Below are positions 45,310 through 56,032 of a DNA stretch of 64,000 bases, one piece after another. The stretch spans positions 65,899,548-65,963,547 of the forward strand of contig NC_087064.1 in assembly GCF_963678635.1 (NCBI RefSeq), in the 5' to 3' direction. The notes below the pieces were generated by a model. That model made no database searches. It was not told where the DNA came from and saw nothing but the letters and a program-made list of their open reading frames with translations. The position numbers and the translations under genes were made by a program. This DNA comes from Symsagittifera roscoffensis (Eukaryota > Xenacoelomorpha > Acoela > Convolutidae). The stretch's first letter is position 1. Every line of letters begins with the position of its first letter.

Positions 45310-47576
45310 GTTAGAAGTATTCTTAAGTATCAACGGCGGACAACCTTCTCTAATGCTGTCCAAGTAAAAAGCGCTTATCAAGTCATCTGCCTAACTGAAT
45401 TCTGGTTGACAGAAAGCATCGGCAACGCTGCACTTTTTCTGACAAACTACGTTATCCACCGAAATGACAGACCGAGTGACAAAGTCTTGACAAAGCATGG
45501 TGGCGTACTTATAGCAGTAAACAGTAACATTCCGAGTAGCCAAATCAATTCCGCGTTTCAAGACCTTGTTATCATCCGCATATCTCTTAACAGGCCGATT
45601 ATAATATGCTGCATCTACAGCGCTCCTTCAAACAGTACCTACACATGGGACACCTCAGATCTATTCGAACTCCTGAAATTCCTGAGGCGTAAGCAATTTG
45701 AACAAAGTGCAATTTGTTCGTATATAGTTGGAGATATAAATTTTAACTGTACACACTGGCCGTCAACGACTTCAATTTCTCTAGATAGGCAGTCAAACTT
45801 CCAACAACTAATAAAAACCCCTGATTGAAAATCACTAGACGTTTTCCTTTGTAGCAAACCGCATTTTGTCACCAGCGTAAAACTTGACAACCGTCTGAGT
45901 AGTCTATTCAGTTCCGAGCATTTGCCACTACATGCCAAAGTCTAATTTGACTACCCAGCTGTTCATAAAAAGACACCAGCCATCAGACGAAAACTAGATT
46001 TTGGAATTTTTGCGTAGAATAGAGCAAACTGGGAAGAAATGAATGAATAAATTCGTCAATACCCCTTCCAACCATATTGCTTGAGCAACGTTGAACTGAT
46101 GCTCGATCATTGTAACGAGTGGTTACACGAAATACTACAGGATCTGCTACCAATCATTACAAAACCCATGTCTGAACTAGCTCCCTGTGTGGGAAGCGTT
46201 CCCTCTAACCTTATCAAGAAATTAAATACACTCCAACATAAAAATCAGCAAAAACCTACCCCATCGAACGAAGGCAAAATTGAAAATCTGCAAACTGAGC
46301 TAACACTGTCCCTTCAAAATGACCAGCATCTCCACGAAAAAATGCTTTTTGAGAACGGCAAGTTCAGCAAAACTCAACTATATCTGAAATCGATGACCAA
46401 ATCTAGCACGATCCCTTCAGAGATCATCCTAGATCAAAAAATAGCCAGTACAGACGCCCAAAAGTTGAATTGTTTAACATATATTTTCAATCAATTTTTA
46501 CACAAAACGCCAACGTTGGGAAAACAGAACGGCAAAATAACGTTCTTTTGAACAGTATCAATTTCACTATCGATGAAATAGACGATGCCTTAAACGAGCT
46601 GGGCGTAAATAAGGCCAATGAACCAGACCAGATTGGTAATGTTCTTCTTAAAATTCTCTCAAAGCAACTACCAAAAGCACTTCACTTACTGTTCAACTTG
46701 ATTGCAAATAAAGCTATATTTCCAACAAAATGGAAGATCAGCGAAATTGCACCAATTTTCAAAGACGGGAATAAACAAGACGTATCAAACTATAGGCCGA
46801 TCCGCCTGCTCTCAGCAGTGTCAAAACTGCTTGAGAAACATATGTTTGAGAAACTGGCCCCAATTGTCTACCCAACCCTAACACCAGACCAACACGCTCT
46901 TAGACCTAAACGATCGACGATAACAAACCTAATAGAGTATCTACACGAGATATTTAGCTGCCTAGATTTGCCAAACTGAAACAACCTGAACACCTTCTAC
47001 TTGGACTTTCAAAAGGCATTTGACAAAGTCTCACACGGAACCCTCATGGAGAAATTATCGACTTCTGGAGTTGGAGGAAATTGTTTATCTCTGATACACA
47101 GCTACCTCTCGAACCGGAAGCAAGCAGTGAATGACACAATTTCCGGAGAGCTGGAAGTCTTCAGCGGCGCTCCCCTTAGCTCTATACTCAGGCCGTTTTT
47201 CTTCCCGGTCTTCATAAATGATCTGCCGACCTGTGTCATGTCCGCAACACTTGGTTATCCAGACGACTTTAAAACTGTTGGAGATAACCCATTAATCTCA
47301 ACATAGATCTAAGGAAAATTTGGAGGTGGTGCGAAGAAAACTGCATATCAAGGAACCTGACGAAAAGCAAAGTCCTGTGTATCAAAGGATTAGCTACGAT
47401 TGCACTCCCCAATTACAGCTTTGAAACCACTGAAGTAATAAAAGATCTGGGCATCCTGATAAACGACACGCTTTTTTGGACGCAACACGCAAAAAAGAGG
47501 GCTGAAAAAGCTTTAAAGGCTCTCTTCGTATTCAAAAGGAATCTCAGAGGCAAATTTTGCGACCAGAAAAAAACGG
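45310..47576 (+). pseudogene. Non-LTR retrotransposon ORF2 (endonuclease-RT), copy A, 3'-truncated
   Basis: The APE-type endonuclease starts VRSILKYQRRTTFSNAVQV, with LTEFWLTES, GDINFNCTHW and SEHLPL in place of the usual SDH. A linker is followed by reverse transcriptase with NYRPIRLLSAVSKLLEKHMF, FQKAFDKVSHGTL and YPDD where YADD is expected. Stops at 45826 and 46976 and a frameshift near 46550 break the frame. It ends at the junction with copy B in the middle of the C-terminal region. The clade looks Jockey/CR1-like. Confidence 0.8.
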
Positions 47577-48758
47577 GTGCTTATCGCTCTAATGTCTGCT
47601 TTTCAAAGCAGAACATTTTAAACGGTCAGCCTTTATGACGACACACTTTTTTTTAAATATACGACAAAAAACATGTGAAAAAATATTGAATATTTTAAAA
47701 GAAATTTAACTTTGACAGAATGAGAAAAACTGGACTAGTATTTAAATGGTTGACAAGTTAAAAGTGGAAAAGAGTCCACTCTAATCTTATGTAAGCAATT
47801 AAATCGAAAGTATTTTATGTCCGTGTAGTATTTGCAATACTACAATTCGCCGCTTTCTTAGATAAACAGTTGGTTGATACTTACACTTACAGTGGGATCA
47901 AACTATGTTTATACATCGTGAAAAAGGGTTAGGTTAACTAATTCAAAAAGACAATATAGTTTAAAGTGAAACGAAAACGTTAAAGATGAATTCAATGTCT
48001 TGATTTTGGTAGTACTCATCATCATCGAATCCAGGTTGCAATTGTGTTGCGAGTTGATAGATTGGGTTTTGCTTGTCAAAACTGAAGTGAAACCATGCTA
48101 GCTTCTTGTTCTGATTATGTTTTTGTGTACTTTAACTGAGTGTTTTACAGTTACCGGTTCAAACTCTTGTCAAACATCCTGTCACATTTCTATTTTTTAT
48201 TTATTGCAGTAGATGATTATGTGAACTTTTTGTGTCATACACAAGCTAAGTAGGGTTGATTTTTGTGTCCTACTCAAATCAAATAGTTTCAACCGACCAC
48301 TCCCAATTCGTCCAGTTTATCAAATAAGACGGTTGACTCACTGAATCAGTCAATTCTTTAACTAAACTGTTCCAGATAAATTTTCATTTTTTGCCGTTCA
48401 TTTTGGACGTCATTCTGGTCGAAGGTCACATACTCCCCGGACAGCCCGGTCAGTGTTCTCATTGAGTTTCCAGAAATTCATTAAAATTTTACAGTGTCAT
48501 CAAACAGAATTTACAAAATGCAGGAAAAAAAATTTTATCCGCATCATATCGACTCACTGCAAGCATAAAAATGCATTTTGGACGCCATTCTGGTCAAGTG
48601 TCACATTCAAACTCAGTAAACGCAAATTCAACTCTGAATTAGCTTCCTCTAGAGTGATTTGCGGATTTGGATGAAGAGAATTGGCGGCATCGAGAACATA
48701 ACTAGGCTCACCTCTGACTGTTCTAACAATGTCTGTTCAACTCTGACTGTTCTAACAA

Positions 48759-48982
48759 AGATCTGCGCTTGAAGGAAACAGCGCAGATCTTAGTTGGGAT
48801 AATATAGATAGGTCAAACAACCAAACACAACTGTTAACACTAGAGGCAATACATATCAGGAAAGAGAAACTGGGCTTGAACACGCGCGATGAGTTTGAGA
48901 GAAGGGAGTTAACACTGAAAAATAAGGCCCAAAATATTTTCTGTTTTTCATTTAAAACGTACATGTCTAAATCAAAAATATG
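48759..48982 (+). pseudogene. Retroelement fragment, GIY-YIG-type C-terminal region (copy B)
   Basis: Duplicate of the fragment at 43294-43517, identical in the stretch I compared (LEAIHIRKEKLGLNTRDEF). Its presence in both copies shows that the duplicated unit includes DNA unrelated to the downstream retrotransposon. Confidence 0.5.
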
Positions 48983-49064
48983 ACTCAAAAACTTCTAAAC
49001 AAAAAATTTAAAAATGTTTAATTAATTTTTGAGGATAAAAATATTTCGAAATGAATAGTAATTT

Positions 49065-49335
49065 TTGAAGTCAACTGTGATTAGCTAATTTTTTAATATG
49101 ATGGTTTAGAACCAAAATGTATTTGGAATATTGTAAATAAAATTTGTACACAAAAGCTTTATCGTCATTTAGATTTGTTTATTGTAAAATTCCTTACGAG
49201 TATCCTTCTCCTTGTTCTTAGCGCGGCAGCAGCTTTAACAGTACCAGAATATCTCGGTTATTGATGCGTACAGATCATCGGATATTTTTCCGCATTTAAG
49301 GTGATACCAGTTTCAGCAGTTCTTGCGCTTGATAT
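49065..49335. repeat. 270-bp direct repeat S1
   Basis: AAGTCAACTGTGATTAGC to about TCTTGCGCTTGA. A second copy (S2) lies at 50073-50340, and the two flank the block 49336-50072. Copy A has only one such block (43598-43860). S2 is closer to the copy A version than S1 is in the middle section. Confidence 0.75.
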
Positions 49336-50066
49336 GAATGCTTTTAAAAACAAAAGTTTCTGACAACAAGAAACGAGGGGTTCGATCACATCTTGTCTGG
49401 GGGGATAATTTCTGCAGATTTTATATTTTATGTTGTTTTTTGGTTTTTTGGTTGTTTCTTATGTTTTTGGTTGTTTCTTGGGTACTATATTAATTTTTGT
49501 TTGGTTTTTTGTGCATTTTTAAGTGTTTCTGGTCAATAACCGCTCAGGGAACGACAGGACTGCCGATCCCCCCACCCTTCTTAATAGGTGAATTTCAGGT
49601 CTTAACTAGGTTAAAAAAATAAATCCGGGAACCCGGAAGGCTTCCGCACTCCGAACCACCCTTCCGGCTATCTGTTAAGGTCCTTTCTCAGAGCATCTGC
49701 TCGGCACGGAGAGCTTTGTTAATGGGTCTTGCGATCATGATGTTAAGAGAATAACACACAGGAGCGCCATAAAAACATATAGGTAACAATCGCCTGGAAG
49801 TACAAACCGACGGAAAATAAAGCTAGGTCCTGGAACGAGTGTCTAGCGCCTAAACACAGCTTCACATGCTTTTAACCGTCTCTACCAAAGCCAGTTCAAT
49901 CTGTGGTCCATTAACTCCGGGTCGAAAAATTCGTTACTATTTAAGGCTATCGGCCAGACCGCGCAAGTTAATTTAGTTACATGCAAAAATAGTGAGCTCA
50001 TGACTGGGTCTCAGTATCCCCAGACGACGAAGTCACTTCTAAAAACAGGGTTAACAGGGTCAATTA
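49336..50066 (-). repeat. GC-richer repeat block, inverted copy of 59413-60157
   Basis: Read on the minus strand it shares, in order, TCTGGGGATACTGAGACC (one base different), GTAGAGACGGTTAAAAGCAT, TTTATTTTCCGTCG, TTTTTATGGCGCTCCTG, TTAACATCATGA, CGGAAGCCTTCCGG and CCCCCCAGACAAGATGTGAT with the later block. It ends ATATCA at its 3' side like the other copy. No ORF. Confidence 0.85.
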
Positions 50067-50072
50067 GCCAAA

Positions 50073-50340
50073 CAAAGTCAACTGTGATTGGTTAATTTTT
50101 TAACATGATGGTTTAGAACCAAAACGTATGTGAATTATTGTAAAAAACATTTGTAAATTGATGTTTTATGGTCATTTAGATTTGTTTATTCTAAAAGTCC
50201 TGAAGAGCATCCTTCTCCTTGTTCTTAGCGGCGTAGCAGCTTTAACACTACCAGAATATCTCGGTTTTTGATGTTCACACATCATCGGTTTTTTTCCGCA
50301 TTTAAGTTGATACCAGTTTCGCCAACTCTTGCGTTTGACC
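50073..50340. repeat. 270-bp direct repeat S2
   Basis: AAGTCAACTGTGATTGGT to TCTTGCGTTTGACC. With S1 it brackets a 0.74-kb insert, an arrangement that could be paired terminal repeats of a small LTR-type element or an old duplication. Confidence 0.75.
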
Positions 50341-50437
50341 CCCTGTGATCTATGTGTTATTTTCCTGTGGCATCATGGGCAGAAACTGTTTTTGTCGTTC
50401 ATTGGCTGTATCTCCGTTCCGACCGGTATATCTTGTC

Positions 50438-50923
50438 TTAGAGCAAACTCGTACTCTTCCAGCCATATGTTAGTCTTACAGAGAGGACTGAAAAGACAAA
50501 CAACAAAAAATAGTCCTTTTGAAGCTGCCACTCCATACTCCACTCGTGGCTAGCTTGCAGACATTTAGAACCTTTGGCCAGGGGTCTGTCAGCATTCTGT
50601 CGTTTTGGTTCGATCGACACCTCGTGACATACTGGCGTCATCAAGCTTGCAAAAAGGTCTCTTATCTCATTACGACGCACAATTTGAACCCTCATTTTGG
50701 GAATGACAACGCATTGCTCGACCCTAAACTCTTTTGTGTAGCTGTATTTTACAGGCAGATTCTCTGGGTTTAGACCGCATCCGAGATGATGACAGTCTCT
50801 AAAATTTGCTTTGGTCATGGAAAATTCAGACTCAATGGGGAGCAGTGTTAGCCACGGCGAAGCATCTTTTTCCTTTGATAGCACTACCATTCCTTTCAGA
50901 TCATCTGGGGAATTTTTCAACAT
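50438..50923 (-). pseudogene. Minus-strand retroelement-type ORF (copy B), 161 codons
   Basis: Begins with ATG at 50923 (MLKNSPDDLKGMVVLSKEKD), then ASPWLTLLPIESEFSMTKAN, a Cys/His-poor middle, and RRNEIRDLFASLMTPVCHEV. The combination of a SxWLTxLP motif, a gap, then RHNEIRDL and VCHxVxxEP is one I recall from uncharacterised ORFs next to retroelement reverse transcriptases in invertebrates; its function is unknown to me. The last third has lost resemblance, so it is probably a broken fragment. It lies head-to-head with the start of the retrotransposon. Confidence 0.5.
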
Positions 50924-50989
50924 ATCGCTCGATTTTGCTTCGTTTTTTACTGAACTGTTGTTCTAAGAAATGTATGATCTTTTCCAACC

Positions 50990-52301
50990 GAGCTATTCGA
51001 TATTGCTTTACCTGTCAACGCAAATGTGCTCCCTATATATTCGACAATCTTCTAAATTCATTAGACTGTTACGTCATCGACGTGACCAAGCACATTATCA
51101 GTGCTTCCGAAAGAATTGACGAATCGTTAATTGCCGAATACCGAAAACTGCACCAGGCTGCTGACATAGTGTCGAGGACTCTAGCTACTGTGCTGCACTA
51201 TTCCACGACTTCAAAAAGAATCTTCAAAACACGTGGCACGAAGCGTCGAACGGCTGGTGAGAAGCGCGAAGCTAAACGAAGAAATTCTAAACAGGTACGT
51301 AAACTTGAGTCCCAAACGGCGTCTCAAATCCCTAAATCTCAAAACTTGAGTCCTAAATCTCAAAAGGCGTGCTCACCGAGTCTCTGGCTCTGAGCCCCTT
51401 TGAAGATGTCCAAACATAACACCCGAAATCGGGTCAAGTCAGTCAGAAAATACTGAAAAATGAAAGCTCTTTCGACTGCTTTTGCTGTGGTTGTCGAATG
51501 CACCTGAATGAAGACTGCGCTGATCTCAGTGAGGCTGCTGTCAATGGAGTACCAGCCTTAGAAAAAATGCTCTTTTGATATGCAACAAATGCGTCAAAGA
51601 AAAACGTCAAGATAATTTGACCCAAGCTGCCCATGAAACTACAACCTCAAAAGAACTTCAAGAAACTCAAATGAAAACCCTAGAAAACGAAATGACTGAC
51701 CTCAAGAAAACAGTGACCGAAATCAAAACGCTTCTAACCACAAAACAAACCTGATTCAGATTATTCAACCCAACCTAGCTTGATTGCCAGTCGCCAAAAA
51801 CTGCCACCGAAACCCGCCGAGGAACTCGATGGCATTCGCACACAAGGAATCCCTGAATCAACGGAGAAGGAAGCAAGATTGCGCGAAGAACACGATCTCC
51901 GCGAAGTTCAAAAAGTGTTGACCCATATGGATGTCAATGCCTCAATTGGCGATGTCATACGCCTGGGTCGATATGACGAGAACAATACAAGAACAATCCT
52001 ATTAAAAGTGCCCATTGCATACCAACGACAAATGATATTGCTATCTGCGAGGAAACTGAAAAACTCCCCTCAACCAATTTTCTTCTGCCGACAACTGACG
52101 AAGGAAGAAGCTGATCAAGAAAACTTTGCTCTCGTCAGAAGAAGGCAACTTATCATTGTCAAATCTGTAGACAGAAAAGACATAAGAATCCACGATGCAA
52201 CTTTGTATATTCAGAAAAGTGGAAAAGGGATAAAAGAGAAACTCCCATATGCCGAAGCACCCAATTGTTTAGCAGCGACGATAAATATCTTTGTTTACTA
52301 G
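50990..52301 (+). pseudogene. Non-LTR retrotransposon ORF1, copy B (broken)
   Basis: Contains the N-terminal helical part CYVIDVTKHIISASERIDES, a basic stretch (KTRGTKRRTAGEKREAKRRN), half of the PHD-like finger with the same one-base loss as copy A, a coiled coil, and the RRM-like domain (GDVIRLGRYDENNTRTILLK) open at 51780-52301. An extra base pair near 51749 shifts the coiled coil. The RRM-like part keeps LGRY, where copy A reads PGRY. It ends TAG at 52299-52301. Confidence 0.75.
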
Positions 52302-55079
52302 ATTAGAAGTATTCTTAAGTATCAACGGCGGACAACCTTCTCTAATGCTGTCCAAGTAAAAAGCGCTTATCAAGTCATCTGCCTAACTGAATTCTGGTTG
52401 ACAGAAAGCATCGGCAACGCTGCACTTTTTCTGACAAACTACGTTATCCACCGAAATGACAGACCGAGTGACAAAGTCTTGACAAAGCATCGTGGCGTAC
52501 TTATAGCAGTAAACAGTAACATTCCGAGTAGCCAAATCAATTCCGCGTTTCAAGACCTTGTTATCATCCGCATATCTCTTAACAGGCCGATTATAATATG
52601 CTGCATCTATAGCGCTCCTTCAAACAGTACCTACACATGGGACACCTCAGATCTATTCGAACTCCTGAAATTCCTGAGGCGTAAGCAATTTGAACAAAGT
52701 GCAATTTGTTCGTATATAGTTGGAGATATAAATTTTAACTGTACACACTGGCCGTCAACGACTTCAATTTCTCTAGATAGGCAGTCAAACTTCCAACAAC
52801 TAATAAAAACCCCTGATTGAAAATCACTAGACGTTTTCCTTTGTAGCAAACCGCATTTTGTCACCAGCGTAAAACTTGACAACCGTCTGAGTAGTCTATT
52901 CAGTTCCGATCATTTGCCACTCCATGCCAAAGTCTCATTTGAATACCCAGCTGTTCATAAAAAGACACCAGCCATCAGACGAAAACTAGATTTTGGAATT
53001 TTTGCGTACAATAGAGCAAACTGGGAAGAAATGAATGGATAAATTCGTCAATACCCCTTCCAACCATATTGCTTGAGCAACGTTGAACTGATGCTCGATC
53101 ATTGTACCGAGTGGTTACACGAAATACTACAGGATCTGCTACCAATCATTACAAAACCCATGTCTGAACTAGCTCCCTGTGTGGGAAGCGTTCCCTCCAA
53201 CCTTATCAAGAAATTGAATACACTCCAACATAAAAATCAGCAAAAACCTACCCCATCGAACGAAGGCAAAATTGAAAATCTGCAAACTGAGCTAACCTAA
53301 CACTGTCCCTTCAAAATGACCAGCATCTCCACGAAAAAATGCTTTTTGAGAACGGCAAGTTCAGCGAAACTCAACTATATCTGAAATCGATGACCAAATC
53401 TAGCACGATCCCTTCAGAGATCATCCTAGATCAAAAAATAGCCAGTACAGACGCCCAAAAGTTGATTTGTTTAACATATATTTTCAATCAGTTTTTACAC
53501 AAAACGCCAACGTTGGGAAAACAGAACGGCAAAATAACGTTCTTTGAACAGTATCAATTTCACTATCGATGAAATAGACGATGCCTTAAACGAGCTGGGC
53601 GTAAATAAGGCTAATGAACCAGACCAGATTGGTAATGCTCTTCTTAAAATTCTCTCAAAGCAACTACCAAAATCACTTCATTTACTGTTCAACTTGATTG
53701 CAAATAAAGCTATATTTCCAACAAAATGGAAGATCAGCGAAATTGCACCAATTTTCAAAGACGGGAATAAACAAGACGTATCAAACTACAGGCCGATCCG
53801 CCTGCCCTCAGCAGTGTCAAAACTGCTTGAGAAACATATGTTTGAGAAACTGGCCCCAATTGTCTACCCAACCCTAACACCAGACCAACACGCTCTTAGA
53901 CCTAAACGATCGACGATAACAAACCTAATAGAGTATCTACACGAGATATTTAGCTGCCTAGATTTGCCAAACTGAAACAACCTGAACACCTTCTACTTGG
54001 ACTTTCAAAAGGCATTTGACAAAGTCTCAAACGGAACCCTCGTGGAGAAATTATCGACTTCTGGAGTTGGAGGAAGTTGTTTATCTCTGATAGACAGCTA
54101 CCTCTCGAACCGGAAGCAAGCAGTGAATGACACAATTTCCGGAGAGCTGGAAGTTTTCAGCGGCGCTCCCCATAGATCTATACTCAGGCCGTTTTTCTTC
54201 CCAGTCTTCATAAGTGATCTGCCGACATGTGTCATGTCCGCAACACTTGGTTATGCAGACGACTACAAAACTGTTGGAGATAACACATTAATCTCAACAT
54301 AGATCTAAGGAAAATTTGGAGGTGGTGCAAAGAAAACTGCATATCAAGGAACCTGACGAAAAGCAAAGTCCTGTGTATCAAAGGATTAGCTACGATTGCA
54401 CTCCCCAATTACAGCTTTGAAACCACTGAAGTAATGAAAGATCTGGGCATCCTGATAAACGACACGCTTTTTTGGACGCAACACGCAAAAAAGAGGGCTG
54501 AAAAAGCTTTGAAGGCTCTCTTCGTATTCAAAAGGAATCTCAAAGGCAAATTTCGCGACCAGAAAAAAGCATATATATGTTACGTTGTGCCAACTCTGTG
54601 CTACGGATCAGCTATCTGGAAACCATCAAAAGGTGACTTAGGAATCTTAGAAAGTGTGCAGCGGAAATCGATCTCGTAAATTTCCATCACAAGCAATAGC
54701 CATATCGTCTTATAAAGACAAACTCGTAAAACTTAACATTTTTCCGTTGTCTCTATACCAAGATCTTCATGTTGGACTGCTGTTTGCAAAATTACTGGCT
54801 GGAAAAGTTGACATCGACTGGAGTAGCCATATAAGAATCACTGACGTTGGAAACCGAAGAGCTCAAATGGCACGAAATTTCATCTGCCAACAAATGCATC
54901 TGAAGAAGTGCGAGTCGGATTTCTGGTTTCGGGCATGTCGTCTTGCTGATCTGTACAACGAATACTTTAAATGTGACATATTGTTCGACCCAGAATGCAA
55001 AAACAGACTTCTAGGAAAGTACACGAAGTTTTTCGAAACTCGCTACAACGAATCAGATACATGCACTTTGCGCATTTAA
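52302..55079 (+). pseudogene. Non-LTR retrotransposon ORF2 (endonuclease-RT), copy B, full length but broken
   Basis: Endonuclease motifs LTEFWLTES, GDINFNCTHW and SSDHLPL are present, as are reverse transcriptase motifs FQKAFDKVSNGTL and YADDYKTVGDN, so catalytic residues are kept where copy A has lost two. C-terminal region includes KDLGILINDTLFWTQHAKKR and YVVPTLCYGSAIWKP, then a distal domain to CTLRI and a stop at 55077. In-frame stops at 52818 and 53973, a TAA insert near 53297, and other shifts break it. Two of these stops are shared with copy A. Confidence 0.85.
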
Positions 55080-55191
55080 TGCGAATGCAACAACTAGAGA
55101 CCTGAAGAAACTTACACCTATAATTGAAAACTAAAGTTTGAACACTGCAATGACTGGGTTTTATGAGAACCCTTGGATTATATTCCTAAAT

Positions 55192-55254
55192 CATTTATTA
55201 TTATTATTATTATTATTATTTTTATGATTATTATTATGATTATGATTATTATTT
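55192..55254 (+). repeat. (ATT)n tail of retrotransposon copy B
   Basis: About ten ATT units, then a degenerate TTATGATT stretch, about 115 nt after the ORF2 stop. Simple-repeat tails of this kind are typical of some non-LTR retrotransposons in place of poly-A. It marks the 3' end of copy B. Confidence 0.8.
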
Positions 55255-55260
55255 AACCGC

Positions 55261-56032
55261 TTGAACAAGAGGTTTGCAAGTATATTGCGAATTTTTATAC
55301 TTGACAGCTTTCGAGAAAGTTTAAATATCGAAGACCCCTATCTCTGCAGAAAATGATCAGATCTAGCTCTACCAAAGAAATTGGGAATTACCGTGTCGTT
55401 GATGAACTCTTGGATTGGTTGCAGAAGTTCAGAAAAAAAGGTCAATTAAACTGGGCCCTTCCGTCATGCGACGGTACGTGCACAGGTTGGATAGGGCCGT
55501 ACCAACGCTATATAAATACATCGGCAAAATTTTATTATTAAATCAAGTCAATATTAATGCATCAAGAGAATTGTCAAATATAATCTACCCTCCTCGATTA
55601 TAGCACAGATAGAATTGTCTATGTTGGATGTATTTTTAAGATTTTTGCACCCACTAAGGCAGAGGCTGGCACTCCTCAGAAGTCCAAAACTTATTTTTGT
55701 TCTTAAAAAGTTTATTGTGTCCGAGTATGATTCGTTCCGTTTCTCGCTTAGTTTCTCTGCTGGTTTCTGGATAGTTTTTGTAGAGCCTGGTGCTGCTCCT
55801 CCGTTAAATAGTTTCAGTTATTGAAATGAATGCATGGGGCAGCCGTGGTGGCCCCCAATAGTGAAATTGTTGGAAAGTTTATTCACAGCGATACCCTCTG
55901 GATTACACTCAGGATTAAACAGGGTGGACCTACAGTCTGGAAGACTAGCTGTATTTCTCATCCCAACTACAATCAGCTGAGTCCATTTCAATTTATTTCT
56001 CTTTGGATACATTTTTCTATCTCTACTTCTTG
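55261..56032. other. Spacer between copies B and C, no gene supported
   Basis: Small overlapping open frames at 55353-55603 and 55615-55824 show no family resemblance. The part just before 56033 is probably the 5' untranslated region of copy C; its exact 5' end is not visible. Confidence 0.4.

Larger units (their letters stand above)
42111..47576 (+). repeat. Composite head-to-tail duplication, copy A
   Basis: Starts GTGCTTATTGCTCTAATGTC. The same start (one base different) recurs at 47577, directly after copy A breaks off inside its reverse transcriptase ORF at GACCAGAAAAAAACGG. Shared content in order: anonymous DNA, a GIY-YIG-like fragment, a 270-bp block, a minus-strand ORF fragment and the retrotransposon. 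Copy A lacks about 524 bp present in copy B (50712-51235). Confidence 0.9.
47577..55260 (+). repeat. Composite head-to-tail duplication, copy B
   Basis: Collinear with copy A at a few percent divergence but longer: it has an extra block at 49336-50072 and an intact junction at 50712-51235. At the point where copy A stops it continues through the 3' end of the retrotransposon to an (ATT)n tail at 55192-55254. Confidence 0.9.
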
